DNA of 64,000 bases from VRUE01 sp963745915 (GTDB lineage Bacteria; Actinomycetota; Thermoleophilia; Solirubrobacterales; 70-9), in NCBI GenBank assembly GCA_963745915.1, contig CAVUZA010000002.1, positions 992,001 to 1,056,000 on the forward strand. The letters are read 5' to 3'. Every line of letters starts with the position of its first letter. Position 1 is the first letter of the stretch. Position numbers and translations under genes: made by a program. Shown piece by piece: positions 33,337 to 43,396 of the stretch. Under the pieces are notes generated by a model that saw nothing but the letters and a program-made list of their open reading frames with translations, ran no database searches and was not told the origin of the DNA.

Positions 33337-34137
33337 TTGGCGGAAAGCGGCGAGCGGAGGATGCTGTTCGACACCCGGGGACGGCGCAAACACGTCATCC
33401 GCTTCGTCTACGCGATCCTCGCCCTGCTGATGGGCGCCAGCCTCTTCCTCGTCGTCGGCCCCTTCAACATCGCCACCCTGTTCGGCGACTCGGGCGCCGC
33501 CAACCCGGCCAAGGTGCTCGACGAACAGGCCGAGCGGACCGAAGTCAAGCTGCGCACAGAACCCGACAACCCGGCGCTGCTCGTCTCGCTGACCCGCACC
33601 CGGATCGCCGCCGGCAACGCCCAGACCGAAGTCAACCCGGAAACCGGCGTCCCCAGCCTCACCCCGGAGGGGCGCCAGGAGCTGGCGCTGGCCTCCGAAG
33701 CCTGGCAGCGCTACCTGAAGGCGACCGACGAACCGAACCCCTCGGCGGCGCTGCTGATGGCGGGCAGCTACTTCACCCTGGCCGAATCCTCGCGCAGCCT
33801 GGAAGAAACCGAAGAACGGATCGACCAGGCGGCCGCCACCCAGCGGATCGCGGCCGAGGCGCGGCCCAGCGTCGGCACCCTCTCCAGCCTGGCGATCTAC
33901 GAGTACTTCGCCAACGACTTCGGCGCCGGCGACGCGGCGGCCAAGCGGGCGGCCGCGAAAGCGCCGGGCCAGGAAGCCAAGGAAGTCGAAAAACAGCTGG
34001 CCGAATACCGCAAGCGGGGCAAGGCCTTCGCCGCCCAGAAGAAGGAATTCGCCAAAACCGAACGCGAACAGGGCAAAGAAGCGCTGCAGAACCCGCTCGG
34101 CGGCCTCGGCGGCAGCGGCGCCTCGCTCGGCCAGTAA
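33337..34137 (+). CDS. Membrane-anchored TPR-like protein of unknown function
   Basis: A 266-residue protein. One membrane helix (VIRFVYAILALLMGASLFLVVGPF, about 20-43) is followed by a mainly helical extracytoplasmic part with repeat-like pairs (QRYLKATDEPNPSAALLMAGSYFTLAESS, AARPSVGTLSSLAIYEYFANDFGAGDAAAKRAAAKAP) that look like degenerate tetratricopeptides, and a charged coiled coil (EKQLAEYRKRGKAFAAQKKEFAKTEREQ). Start TTG 33337, 3 bp after tatC, so probably co-transcribed. Glutamate is mostly GAA here, unlike the GAG of neighbouring genes. Confidence 0.7.
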   Translation: MAESGERRMLFDTRGRRKHVIRFVYAILALLMGASLFLVVGPFNIATLFGDSGAANPAKVLDEQAERTEVKLRTEPDNPALLVSLTRTRIAAGNAQTEVNPETGVPSLTPEGRQELALASEAWQRYLKATDEPNPSAALLMAGSYFTLAESSRSLEETEERIDQAAATQRIAAEARPSVGTLSSLAIYEYFANDFGAGDAAAKRAAAKAPGQEAKEVEKQLAEYRKRGKAFAAQKKEFAKTEREQGKEALQNPLGGLGGSGASLGQ

Positions 34138-34140
34138 CCG

Positions 34141-34494
34141 CTATCCGCGGGCGCGCGCTTCGGCCAGGGCGCGCTTGACCTCGCGCAGGTCACGGCCGAT
34201 CGCGTCGAGCCGCTCGAGCACGACCTGCTCGAAGGAGCGCCCGCCGCCCATCCGGCCCGCGGCCTGCAGCAGGTCGGCCGGCGAGGCGCCGAGGGCGGCG
34301 GCGATCCGCTCGATCGTCTCGTCGGCCGGCGGCCCCTGGCTGCCGAGCTCGACCCGGGAGAGGTTGGACGCCGACATCGGGATCCGCTCGGCGAGCTCTT
34401 CCAGCGTGTAGCCGCGCTCGCGGCGCAGCTTGCGCAGCAGCGCTCCCAGCGCCAGTGCGCGGCTCGCCTCTCGCTGTCCCCGGGGGCCGGCCAT
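34141..34494 (-). CDS. XRE-family transcriptional regulator
   Basis: A 117-residue DNA-binding protein from ATG 34494. The helix-turn-helix is LGALLRKLRRERGYTLEELAERIPMSASNLSRVELGSQGPPADETIERIAAALGASPADLL (about residues 14-73), a standard Cro/C1 domain; the C-terminal ERLDAIGRDLREVKRALAEA is a short coiled coil that may dimerise. An in-frame extension upstream to 34545 lacks homology. It converges with the TPR-like gene, 3 bp apart. Target unknown. Confidence 0.82.
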   Translation of the reverse strand: MAGPRGQREASRALALGALLRKLRRERGYTLEELAERIPMSASNLSRVELGSQGPPADETIERIAAALGASPADLLQAAGRMGGGRSFEQVVLERLDAIGRDLREVKRALAEARARG

Positions 34495-34580
34495 GCGGCC
34501 AGTGATTCGAGCATAAACACCCGGTCCCCTTGCCGTCTCCCGCAAGGCGGGAAATAGCCCGAGCGTTCGATAAGGTGCCG

Positions 34581-34640
34581 ACCGCCTGGCCGGGGCGGGA
34601 GAAATGCCGTTAGCTCCCGTCTCAGGCCAGGCGTGCGGTG
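34581..34640. terminator. Imperfect hairpin downstream of tRNA-Lys
   Basis: TGGCC and CGGGAG (34587-34591, 34596-34601) pair with CTCCCG and GGCCA (34614-34619, 34625-34629), with flanking ACCGC/GCGGT. It lies just 3' of the minus-strand tRNA-Lys and could end that transcript. There is no T-tract. Confidence 0.35.
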
Positions 34641-34668
34641 CGCGAACGGGAGGAGGGGCGAGGAAAAG

Positions 34669-34741
34669 TGGGCCGTGCTGGGCTCGAACCAGCGACCTTG
34701 AGATTAAGAGTCTCCTGCTCTACCAACTGAGCTAACGGCCC
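34669..34741 (-). tRNA. tRNA-Lys (anticodon CTT)
   Basis: A 73-nt cloverleaf read on the minus strand: acceptor GGGCCGT pairs with ACGGCCC, D-arm AGCTCAGTTGGTAGAGC, anticodon loop CTCTTAA with CTT, T-arm CGCTGGTTCGAGCCCAGC, discriminator A. CCA is not encoded. Confidence 0.97.
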
Positions 34742-34770
34742 GGGCCGGCAAGTATAGGAAGCTGCGGGCC

Positions 34771-35526
34771 TCAGCGAGGGGTGCAGGCTTTTTCGACGCT
34801 GCCGTCGATGATCGTCGCCTCGGGGTCGGCGAAGGTGAAGCGGCCGTGGGTGCGGAGGATGCCGTCGCGGCAGCGGGCCGAGGTGTAGCTGCGCTTCTTG
34901 CCGCCGTAGCGGTAGCGGCGGCCGATCCGCAGGTCGACGTGGGTGAGGACGCCACGGCCGCCGGCGATCTGCGGCGCGTCGAGGACGGCGCGGTAGCGGA
35001 ATTCGCCGCGGCGCTTGAGGATCGGAACGACGACGACGAAGGTCTGCGGCGCCGGCCCGCCGAGGCGGGCGTGGACGATCGCGGTCGGGTGGCCGGCTTC
35101 CCGCGGCCCGTTGAACAGGGTCAGCCCGGACTTGACCGCCAGCGCCGCCGCCCCGTCGCGCGGGATCAGGGCGCCGACGTGGCCGACCCCGACGACCGCG
35201 CGGCGGCAGATCGCCCGCCCGGCGGCAACCGTGGCCTCGGCCAGCGCGGCGGGGTCGCAGCTGGCCAGGCCGCCGGCGCCGATCCGCCCGTCGCGGTCGA
35301 AGTCGACCACCGCCCGCAGCAGCGGCGGCGGCACGGTGCCGTCGACCGCGCGCAGGTCGACGTCGCCCTTGAAGTCGATCGGGATGAAGCGCCGCCGCGG
35401 CAGCTTGCGCGGCGTGAAGCCGCCGTCCGCGGTCAGCACCAGGTTGCCGGTGCGGATCAGGGCAGCGTCGGCGGCGCCCGAGAACAGGACGCAGATCGCC
35501 ACCCCGATGCCCACCAGCCGTCGCAA
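34771..35526 (-). CDS. Secreted protein, paralogue of the protein at 53396
   Basis: A 251-residue exported protein with a signal peptide (MRRLVGIGVAICVLFSGAADA, cleavage probably after ADA). It is clearly related to the 53396-54196 product along its whole length: IRTGNLVLTADGGFTPRKLP, the AxC...AICRRAVVGVGHVG region, LTLFNGPREAG, PQIAGGRGVLTHVDL and YTSARCRDGILRTHGRFTF all have counterparts there. Paired cysteines (about residues 90/107 and 217/248) suggest disulfides. I know no function; the family may be lineage-specific. TTG start with a GGGAG ribosome site. Confidence 0.78.
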   Translation of the reverse strand: MRRLVGIGVAICVLFSGAADAALIRTGNLVLTADGGFTPRKLPRRRFIPIDFKGDVDLRAVDGTVPPPLLRAVVDFDRDGRIGAGGLASCDPAALAEATVAAGRAICRRAVVGVGHVGALIPRDGAAALAVKSGLTLFNGPREAGHPTAIVHARLGGPAPQTFVVVVPILKRRGEFRYRAVLDAPQIAGGRGVLTHVDLRIGRRYRYGGKKRSYTSARCRDGILRTHGRFTFADPEATIIDGSVEKACTPR

Positions 35527-35644
35527 GGTCTCCCTCCTGCAAGCAGGCTAGCGCTCCCGAAGTAGCGCCAGGTCCGACCCAGGCTTAACAGAGTCTTCTG
35601 TTTCTTTTGCCCCTCCCGGCCGCTCGGACCGCCAAACTACGGTT

Positions 35645-38600
35645 GTGCCTGTGAGGAGGAGCAGGGGGCGGAGCGATGACGCGCGCGCCAAGCGCCGCGC
35701 GCCCCTGACCCTGCGCCACCCGCTCCGCGCCCTCGCCGTCGCGGCGGTGCTGATCGCGGCGCTGGTCTCCTTCGGCTTCAGCCTCGAGCAGCGGCTCAGC
35801 CCGAGCACGATCGACATCGAGGGCACCTCCGCCGACCGCGCCAACCGGATGCTGAGTAAGTACTTCGGCGAGTCGGCGCCCTTCGTCGTCTTCCTCCAGG
35901 GCCCGCCCGGGGCGATCGACCGCCAGGGGCCGGAGCTGGTCCGCAAGCTGCGCCGCGACCCGAAGGTGACGACGCTCTCCCCCTGGGACCGCGGCAGCGT
36001 CGGCCAGCTGCGCCCGAAGCCGCGCCACGCCTTCATCCTCGTCGACTTCCACGTCGGCTCCAACGCCGCCGTTGACGACAAGGTGCCGCTGCTCGACGAC
36101 CTGCTCGCCGACGAGATCCACCCCCCGGTGCGGGCCACCCAGACCGGCTTCGCCACCCTCTCGCGCTCGATCGAGGACGAATCGATCTCCAGCACCGAGC
36201 GCGCCGAGCTGATCGCCCTGCCGATCCTGCTGATCGTCCTGCTGCTCGTCTTCCGCTCGCCCGTCGCCGCGGCGGTGCCGCTCGGCTTCGGCGCGATCTC
36301 GGTCTTCACCTCGCGCGGCCTGCTCTCGATCCTCACCAACTTCTTCGAAGTCAGCGCCCTGGCGCTGGTGGTCTGCTCGATGATGGGCCTGGCGCTCGGC
36401 GTCGACTACGCGCTGCTGCTCGTCTCCCGCTTCCGCGAGGAGCTGGCGAAGGGCGCCGACCCGGTCGAGGCCGCCTGGGAGACGCGCCGCACCGCCGGTC
36501 GCACGGTGGTCTTCGCCGGCAGCACCCTGGTCCTCTCGATGGTCGTGGCGCTCTTCGTCGTCCCCGGCGCCCTGCTCGCCTCGCTGGCCGGGACGCTGGC
36601 CCTGGTCGTGGTGCTGACCGTGATCGTGGCGACCCTGCTCGGCCCGCCGGTGCTCGTCCTCGCCGGCACCAACATCGACCGCTGGCGGATCGGCCCGGCG
36701 CCGAACGGCGAGCGCTCGCGGCTGATGACCGTGGTCGCCGCCGCGCTCAAGCGCCCGATCCCGGTCTCGGTGGCGATCGGCGCCCTGCTGCTGGTCCTCG
36801 CCGCGCCGGCGATCGCGCTCAAGACCGGCCCCTTCAGCATCGGCCAGCTGCCCAAGGACAACCAGGCGCGCGAGGACGCCGAACTGATCCAGGCCTCGGC
36901 CGGCGGCGGCTTCGAAGCGCCCTTCGCGATCGTCGCTGCCACCCCGTCGGGGACGATCACCGAACCGGAGCGCCTCGACGTGCTGCGCCGCTGGCAGCGG
37001 CGGATCGCCAAGACGCCGGGGGTGCAGAGCGTGATCGGCCCGGGGCAGGTGGCGCGGCGGGTCGAACCGCTGCGCAGGACCGGCAACGCGATCCTCGCCT
37101 CCAACGACGAAGACGGGCCGCTGGCCAACCTCGACCGGCTCGGCAAGAACATCGGCCGGGTCGCCGACGGGGTCGGCGCCCTGCGCGGCGGCCTCGAAAA
37201 AGCGACCTACGGCGCCGGCCTGCTCGCCGACGGCTCCGGCCGCGCCGAAGAGGGCGCGATAGCGATCGCCGAAGGGCTGGGCGAAGGCAGCGAAGGCCTC
37301 GACGAAGCGATCGCCGGCATCGACCAGCTCGCCGCCGGCTCGAAGGAACTCTCGAAGGGGATCGAACGCGCCTCGCTCGGGGCGCTGCAGGTCAAGTTCG
37401 CCAGCCACGACCTCTACGTGACGCTCAACGCCAACGGCTTCCCCAAGGCGCGGCGCCTGCAGCGCTCCCTCGATCGCGAGGTCGAAAGCGCCCTGCCGCA
37501 GCCTGCAGGGCAACGCGCAGACGACCGACGACCAGCTGAAGGTCGCCGAAGAACAGCTGGAAGCGATGACCACCGGCAAGTCCGACCCGCGCTACGGCCC
37601 GGCGCTGGACGCGGTGCGCCAGGCGCGGGCCGCCGCCGACCCGCTGGTGGGCGAACTCGCGTCGCTGCTGCAGCGGCTCGAATCCGAGGCTGACGACGCG
37701 CAGGAAGTCAAGGCCTACATGCAGAGCACCCTGCATGGGATGCTCAAACTCTCCAAGGCGACCAAGCGGCTCTCCGACGGCATGGTCGAACTCAACGGCG
37801 GCGGCAAGCAGGTCGCCCGCGGCACCGCCAGGCTCGACCGCGAAGCGAAGGCGCTGACCGGCGAAGTCGCGGCCGCCAACGAAGGGGTCGCGCAGCTGGT
37901 CAGCGGCCTCGCCCAGCTGACCGAAGGCACCGAAGAGTTCCAGCGCCAGCTGTCCGAGTTCTACACCCGCTCCGAGCCGCTGCAGACGGGCAGCCGCCGC
38001 CTCGTCGTGCGGGTCGAATCGCAGAACCGCCAGATCGACCGCCAGGTCGAGAACATCCGCCGCACGACGCCGGGCATCTTCGACTCCGGCTTCTTCGTCC
38101 TCTCCGCCCTCGACGGCACCCGCGGGCGGCTGCACCAGCGCATCTCCGAAGCGGTCGACCTCAAACACGGCGGCCAGGCGGCGACGCTGCTGGTGATCCC
38201 CGACGACCCGCTCAACTCGCCGGGATCGATCGCGCTCAACAAGCGCCTCGACCAGGACGCCGCGGCGCTCGGCAAGGAAGCGGAACTGGAGACCGGGGTG
38301 GCGGGCAGCCCGGCCACCCTCAACACCTTCAGCCGCGTGACCAGGGACCGCATCCCGCTGGTGATCGCGGCGATCACCCTCGCCACCTTCCTCGTCCTCG
38401 TCCTCGTCCTGCGCTCGCTGCCGCTGGCGGCGATCGCGATCGCGCTCAACATGGCCTCGGTCGCCGTCGCCTTCGGCATCCTGATGCTGCTCACCAACGT
38501 CCCCGACGGCTGGCCGCTGGGCGGCCGCACCTACGTCGACGCGGTCGGCACGGTGATGATCTTCGGCGTCGTCTTCGGGCTCTCGATCGACTACGCGGTC

Positions 38601-38912
38601 TTCCTGCTGGTGCGCATGCGCGAGCACTACGACGAGTTCGGCGACAACGCGGCGGCGATCGAGTTCGGGCTGGAGAAGACGGCGCGGGTGATCACCGGCG
38701 CCGCGGTGATCATGATGGCGGTCTTCATCGCCTTCGCCGGGGCGCCGATCGCCACCGTCAGCCAGCTCGGCATCGGCCTCACCGTGGCGGTCATCCTCGA
38801 CGCCACCGTGGTCCGCATCGTCCTGCTGCCGGCGCTGATGCTCTTGATCGGCGACCGGGTCTGGTGGCTGCCGGGGCCGCTGGAGCGGGCCCTGCCGCGG
38901 CTCAACGTCTGA
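35645..38912 (+). pseudogene. MMPL/RND-family transporter interrupted by a frameshift
   Basis: Two frames together give an MMPL-type transporter of about 1085 residues. Frame 1 (35645 to about 37499) has the first helix, a periplasmic loop, and the helix block with GLALGVDYALLLVSRFREEL (the D-Y pair of the MMPL proton relay) and RTAGRTVVFAGSTLVLSM. Frame 2 (from about 37499 to 38912) continues with a coiled-coil insert and the second block FGVVFGLSIDYAVFLLVRMREHY ... GAAVIMMAVFIAFAGAPIAT. The shift lies at about 37498-37503 (one extra base). It precedes the mce genes by 121 bp; MMPL proteins often move lipids, which suits that context. Error or decay cannot be told apart here. Confidence 0.85.
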
Positions 38913-39033
38913 TCGCGACGGGTTGAATTCCAGTTAAGTCCCTGCTCGGCACGCGCTTGGCGGCTGGCGCCTCGGATACGATTCGGCCGCCGTTCCACCG
39001 GATCGGAGGCCGGGGAACCGCAAGCGACGATCC

Positions 39034-40440
39034 GTGGCTGCCAATCCCGCAGGCGAGGAGAAAAGCTCGGCTACGAGCCGTGGGCCCACCCCTGCGCGGG
39101 TGGCGGTCGTCGGGATCCTCGCCCTCGCCGTGATCGTGCTCGCCTACGTGATCCTCTCCGGCAACGGCCAGCACCGCTACAACCTGCTCTTCCAGAACGC
39201 CGCCCAGCTGGTGCCCGACAACCAGGTGCTGATCGGCGGCCAGCCGGTCGGCTCGGTCGAAGAGATCGATCTCACCGACGACAACCTCGCCAAGGTCGTG
39301 GTCAGCGTCGAACAGGAGCTGCACGAGGGGACGACGGCGACGATCCGCGCCACCTCGCTCTCCGGGGTCGCCAACCACTACGTCTCGATCAGCCCCGGGC
39401 CGAACAGCAACCCGTCGCTGGACGAAGACGCGACGCTGGGCCTCGCCTCGACCACGACGCCGGTCGACATCGACCAGCTCTTCAACACCTTCCCGGCCTC
39501 GGTGCGCCGCGGCCTCGGCCAGTTCGTCCGCGGCAACGCCGCCTGGTACGCGAACGCCGGCAAGAGCGCCAACCAGACCTTCAAGTACCTCGGCGTCGGC
39601 CTCAACCGCGCCGGCGCCTTCGCCAAAGCGCTGACCGCCGACGAACGGCTCTTCTCGCGCTTCCTGGTCAGCTCGAGCCGGCTGGCCACGGCGGTCTCCG
39701 AACGCGGCCCCGAGCTGGCCAGCGCGATCTCCAACGCGAGCACCGCCTTCGGCGCGATCGCCACCGAGAACGTCGCCCTCGGCCGCAGCCTCGAACTGCT
39801 GCCGCCGACCTTCCGCCAGGCCAACACCACCTTCGTCAACCTGCGCGCCGCGCTCGACGACCTCGAACCGCTGATCGAGACCTCGGGCCGGACGACCAAG
39901 GGCCTCGCTCCCTTCCTCGCCGAACTGCGCCCCTTCCTCGCCCGGGCGACGCCGGTGTTCAGGAACCTGCGGCTCACCGTCGGCCGCCAGGGCTTCGCCA
40001 ACGACCTGGCCGAAACGCTCGCCTTCCTGCCCACCGTGCAGAGCCGCGCCTCGCGCACCTTCCCCCACGCCGAAGCGGCGATCGCCGCCTTCCAGCCCAA
40101 CCTCAACTTCTGGCGCGCCTACGCTCCCGACTTCTTCAACGGCTTCGCCCGCCTCGGCCAGGTCACCGCCCCCTATGACGGCGACGGCCACTACCTGCGC
40201 GGCAGCCTCTCGCGCCTCAATCTCTTCAAGTACGGCGCCGAAAGCCGCGAACTGGCGCCGATTGCGCCCTCCGAACAGTACGACGCCTTCGGCGAATCGG
40301 CGGCGGTCAAGCGCCTCTGCCCGGGCGGCGCCAGCCAGCCCACCGCCGACGGCTCCAGCCCCTTCGTCGAACCGCCGTTCGCCGGCTCTGGCGTGACAAC
40401 CGCCGAGTGCAACCCCGAAGACGCGCCGGGTGGCCCGTGA
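39034..40440 (+). CDS. MCE-family (MlaD-domain) protein 1
   Basis: A 468-residue Mce protein, first of six in a row. Membrane helix VVGILALAVIVLAYVILSG (about 25-43), MlaD/MCE domain HRYNLLFQNAAQLVPDNQVL through VSISPGPN (about 49-125) with the G-x-x-V-G-x-V turn (IGGQPVGSVEEI), then a long helical region (about 150-380). Mce proteins form periplasmic lipid-transfer tubes. Start GTG 39034 after a 121-bp gap that should hold the operon promoter. The 3' end overlaps the next gene by 4 bp. Glutamate is mostly GAA. Confidence 0.9.
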   Translation: MAANPAGEEKSSATSRGPTPARVAVVGILALAVIVLAYVILSGNGQHRYNLLFQNAAQLVPDNQVLIGGQPVGSVEEIDLTDDNLAKVVVSVEQELHEGTTATIRATSLSGVANHYVSISPGPNSNPSLDEDATLGLASTTTPVDIDQLFNTFPASVRRGLGQFVRGNAAWYANAGKSANQTFKYLGVGLNRAGAFAKALTADERLFSRFLVSSSRLATAVSERGPELASAISNASTAFGAIATENVALGRSLELLPPTFRQANTTFVNLRAALDDLEPLIETSGRTTKGLAPFLAELRPFLARATPVFRNLRLTVGRQGFANDLAETLAFLPTVQSRASRTFPHAEAAIAAFQPNLNFWRAYAPDFFNGFARLGQVTAPYDGDGHYLRGSLSRLNLFKYGAESRELAPIAPSEQYDAFGESAAVKRLCPGGASQPTADGSSPFVEPPFAGSGVTTAECNPEDAPGGP

Positions 40441-41972
40441 GGCGCCGGCCCCTGCTGATCGGCGGTCTGGTCGCGGCGGCGATCGTCGCCCTGGTCCTGA
40501 TCGTCGCCGGCGGCGAAGACGACGACGCCTACGTGGTGCGGGCGATCTTCGACAGCGGTGGCTTCATGGTCAAGGGCGAGGAGGTCCGCGTCGCCGGCGC
40601 CAACGTCGGCGAAATCGAAGACGTCGAAGTGACCCTGCCGGGCGAGGTCTCCAGCTACCAGGACGGCAAGCCGCGCGAGGTCTCCGGCAAGGCCGTGATC
40701 GTGATGAAGATCGAAGACCCCGCCTTCCAGGACTTCCGTGCCGACGCCACCTGCCTGATCCGGCCGCAGTCGCTGATCGGCGAGAAGTTCGTCGACTGCC
40801 GGCCGACGGTGGCCCGCGCCCCCGGCTCGCCGCCGGCGCCGCCGCTGAAGCAGGTCCCGGACGGCGAGCCGGGCACCGGCCAGTACCTGCTGCCGCTGGA
40901 GAACAACAGCACCAGCGTTGACCCCGACCTGATCAACGACATCAACAAACTGCCCTACGCGCAGCGCTTCCGGCTGATCTTCAACGAACTCGGCGCCGGC
41001 CTGGCGGCGCGGGGCGAGGACATCGAGGCCGCGGTGCGCCGCGCCAACCCGGCCCTGCGCGATGTCGTCCGCCTGATCAAGATCCTCGACGACCAGCGCG
41101 AGCAGCTGACCCAGCTGGCGGTCAACTCCGAGCAGGTGCTGGCGCCGCTGGCCCGCGAGCGCGCCTCGGTCGCCGGCTTCTTCGCCAACTCCGGCGCCGC
41201 CGCCCAGGCCAGCGCCGAAAAGGGCGCCGACCTGGAAGCCTCGCTGCAGAAGTTCCCCGCCTTCCTGCGCGAGTTCCGCCAGACGCTGCGCAGCCTGCAG
41301 GGCTTCTCCGACGCGGCGACCCCGGTCTTCGCCGACCTCGGCGAGGCGGCGCCCTCGTTCACCGAAGCCACCCGCCTGCTGGCGCCCTTCTCGAGCGCCT
41401 CGACCGTGGCGCTGAAGTCGCTCGGCAACGCCGCCGAAGAAGCCGGCCCGGTGCTCGCCGAAGCCGACCCGATCGCCCGCAAGACCCGCGACCTGGCCCG
41501 CTCCGGCGCCGAACCGACCAACAAGCTCGCCTCTTTCTTCGCCAGCCTGCGCGAAACCAAGGGCTTCGAGAGTCTCAACGATCTGATTTACACGACAACC
41601 GCGGCGAGCAACGAATTCGATGAATACGGGCACTTCACCCGGCTGTTGACCACGCTGACCAACTGTCTTGACTATCAGCTTGAAGAAAGCGGCTGCTCGG
41701 CGAACTTCACTGGCCCCAACGCGGCTAGTTCCGCCCTGACCGGACTCGATCTGTATCCGCTGCTGGAGAAGCTCGAAGCCGAAGAGGCCGGTCGGGTGGG
41801 CGGCACGCTGGCGCGGCCCGGCGGCCCGAGCGCGTCGGTCGCGCCGCCGGCGCCGGCGGCGCCGAGCGGCCCCGGCCTCGGCGAGGGCCGCAGCCTCGGC
41901 GGCGTCGGCGGCGACTCCGCCGCGCAGCGCGACAGCGCCCTGCTCGACTACCTCTACGGAGGCGGGCGATGA
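40437..41972 (+). CDS. MCE-family (MlaD-domain) protein 2
   Basis: A 511-residue Mce protein. Membrane helix LLIGGLVAAAIVALVLIVAG (about 5-24); MCE domain from YVVRAIFDSGGFMVKGEEVRVAGANVGEI to the DFRADATCLIRPQSLIGEKF segment (about 32-120); then a helical stretch with Ala-rich coiled-coil character. About 60 residues at the C-terminus are Gly/Pro/Ala-rich (VAPPAPAAPSGPGLGEG). GTG start in a GTGA overlap with gene 1, 4-bp overlap with gene 3. The stretch 41570-41760 has relaxed codon bias (ATT, GAA, GAT, TAT) compared with the rest. Confidence 0.9.
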   Translation: MRRRPLLIGGLVAAAIVALVLIVAGGEDDDAYVVRAIFDSGGFMVKGEEVRVAGANVGEIEDVEVTLPGEVSSYQDGKPREVSGKAVIVMKIEDPAFQDFRADATCLIRPQSLIGEKFVDCRPTVARAPGSPPAPPLKQVPDGEPGTGQYLLPLENNSTSVDPDLINDINKLPYAQRFRLIFNELGAGLAARGEDIEAAVRRANPALRDVVRLIKILDDQREQLTQLAVNSEQVLAPLARERASVAGFFANSGAAAQASAEKGADLEASLQKFPAFLREFRQTLRSLQGFSDAATPVFADLGEAAPSFTEATRLLAPFSSASTVALKSLGNAAEEAGPVLAEADPIARKTRDLARSGAEPTNKLASFFASLRETKGFESLNDLIYTTTAASNEFDEYGHFTRLLTTLTNCLDYQLEESGCSANFTGPNAASSALTGLDLYPLLEKLEAEEAGRVGGTLARPGGPSASVAPPAPAAPSGPGLGEGRSLGGVGGDSAAQRDSALLDYLYGGGR

Positions 41973-43396
41973 GGAACCGGGGCGGCATCCAGGGGGTGGC
42001 GAGCAGCCCGGTGATCGTCGGCGCGGTCACCGTCCTGGTCGTGATCGTCGCCGTCTTCCTCGCCTACAACGCCAACAACGGCCTGCCTTTCGTCTCGACC
42101 TACGACCTCACCGCCCGCGTGCCCAACGCCAACGCCCTGGTCAAGGGCAACGAGGTGCGGATCGGCGGCGCCCGGGTCGGCGTGGTCAAGGAGGTCAAGC
42201 CGGTGCAGCTGCCGGGCGGCGGGGTCGCCGCCGACCTCAGCCTCAGCCTCGACAAGAGCGTCGAGCCGCTGCCCACCAACTCGACGATGATCATCCGGCC
42301 CAAATCGCCGCTCGGGCTCAAGTACCTGCTGATCGTCCCCGGCGACTCCGCAGAGGGCTATCAGGCGGGCGACACGATCCCGCTCGCCGCCGCCCGGCCG
42401 GAACCGGTGGACATCGACCAGTTCTTCGACATGTTCGACGAGCCGACGCGCAAATCGATCCAGCGCGGACTGGCCGGCTTCGGCAACGCCTTCGCCGGCC
42501 GCGGGCCGCAGCTCAACAGCGCCTTCGCCGCCCTGCGGCCGCTGTTCGAAGACAGCCAGCCGATCCTGGCGACGATCGTCGCCCCGAGCACCGGCTTCGG
42601 CGACTTCTGGCGGGCGCTGGAGGCGCTCAACGCCACCCTCGCCCCGGTCGCCGAGCAGCAGGCGAGCATGTTCGTCGCGCTCGACCGCACCTTCGCCGCC
42701 TTCGCCCGCGTCTCCCGCCCCTACATCCAGGAAACGATCGAAAAGGGCCCGGAAACGCTGGACTCGGTGACCGCCGACCTGCCTGCCCTGCGCCCCTTCT
42801 TCGACGACTCGGCCCGCTTCTTCACCGCGCTGAAGCCGGGCGCCAAGGCGCTGGCGACGACCTCGCCGACGATCGCCGCCGCGCTGCGCGCCGGCATCCC
42901 CGCCCTCAACGCCTCGCCGCGGCTCAACGCCCAGCTGCCGCCGACCGCCGACGCCCTGCTCGCCTTCCAGGAAGCGCCCGGCGTCTTCAACGGCCTCGAC
43001 CTGCTGATCGACACCAACGAAATCCTCGCCCCGGCGATCCGCTTCCTCGGCCCCGCCCAGACCACCTGCAACTACTTCACGCTCGCCTTCCGCAACCTTG
43101 CTGGATCCGGAGAAGACAATGGGACTGGCGGCTGGTTCAACGTGATCAGCTTCCAGGCTGCGGAAGGCCCCAACTCAGAGGCCGGGCCGGCTTCGGCCCC
43201 AGCCAGCGGCGGAGACGACCCCTTCAACCACCTGCACAGCAACCCTTATCCAAACACAGCGGCGCCGGGTCAGCCTAGAGAGTGCGAGGCGGGTAACGAG
43301 CGCTACGAGCTCGGCACAACCGTGATTGGCAACACCACTCGCAACGACGGGATCAAGACCTCCGGCCAGACCGACAAGCAACTGGGGAAGAAGTAA
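41969..43396 (+). CDS. MCE-family (MlaD-domain) protein 3
   Basis: A 475-residue Mce protein. Membrane helix VIVGAVTVLVVIVAVFLAYNA (about 13-33); MCE domain TYDLTARVPNANALVKGNEVRIGGARVGVVKEV to SPLGLKYLLIVPGDS (about 40-122); then the long helical region with VDIDQFFDMFDEPTRKSIQRGLAGFG, a segment repeated in similar form in the other Mce proteins here. ATG overlapping gene 2 by 4 bp; the stop shares a base with the ATG of gene 4 (TAATG). The last 300 bp have relaxed codon use. Confidence 0.9.
   Translation: MRNRGGIQGVASSPVIVGAVTVLVVIVAVFLAYNANNGLPFVSTYDLTARVPNANALVKGNEVRIGGARVGVVKEVKPVQLPGGGVAADLSLSLDKSVEPLPTNSTMIIRPKSPLGLKYLLIVPGDSAEGYQAGDTIPLAAARPEPVDIDQFFDMFDEPTRKSIQRGLAGFGNAFAGRGPQLNSAFAALRPLFEDSQPILATIVAPSTGFGDFWRALEALNATLAPVAEQQASMFVALDRTFAAFARVSRPYIQETIEKGPETLDSVTADLPALRPFFDDSARFFTALKPGAKALATTSPTIAAALRAGIPALNASPRLNAQLPPTADALLAFQEAPGVFNGLDLLIDTNEILAPAIRFLGPAQTTCNYFTLAFRNLAGSGEDNGTGGWFNVISFQAAEGPNSEAGPASAPASGGDDPFNHLHSNPYPNTAAPGQPRECEAGNERYELGTTVIGNTTRNDGIKTSGQTDKQLGKK

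Noticed and set aside
31927..33393. A 488-codon minus-strand frame across tatA and tatC
   Set aside because: It is the complement of tatAC joined to the first frame of the zinc-ribbon gene; only the last part, from ATG 32169, has a ribosome site and family resemblance.
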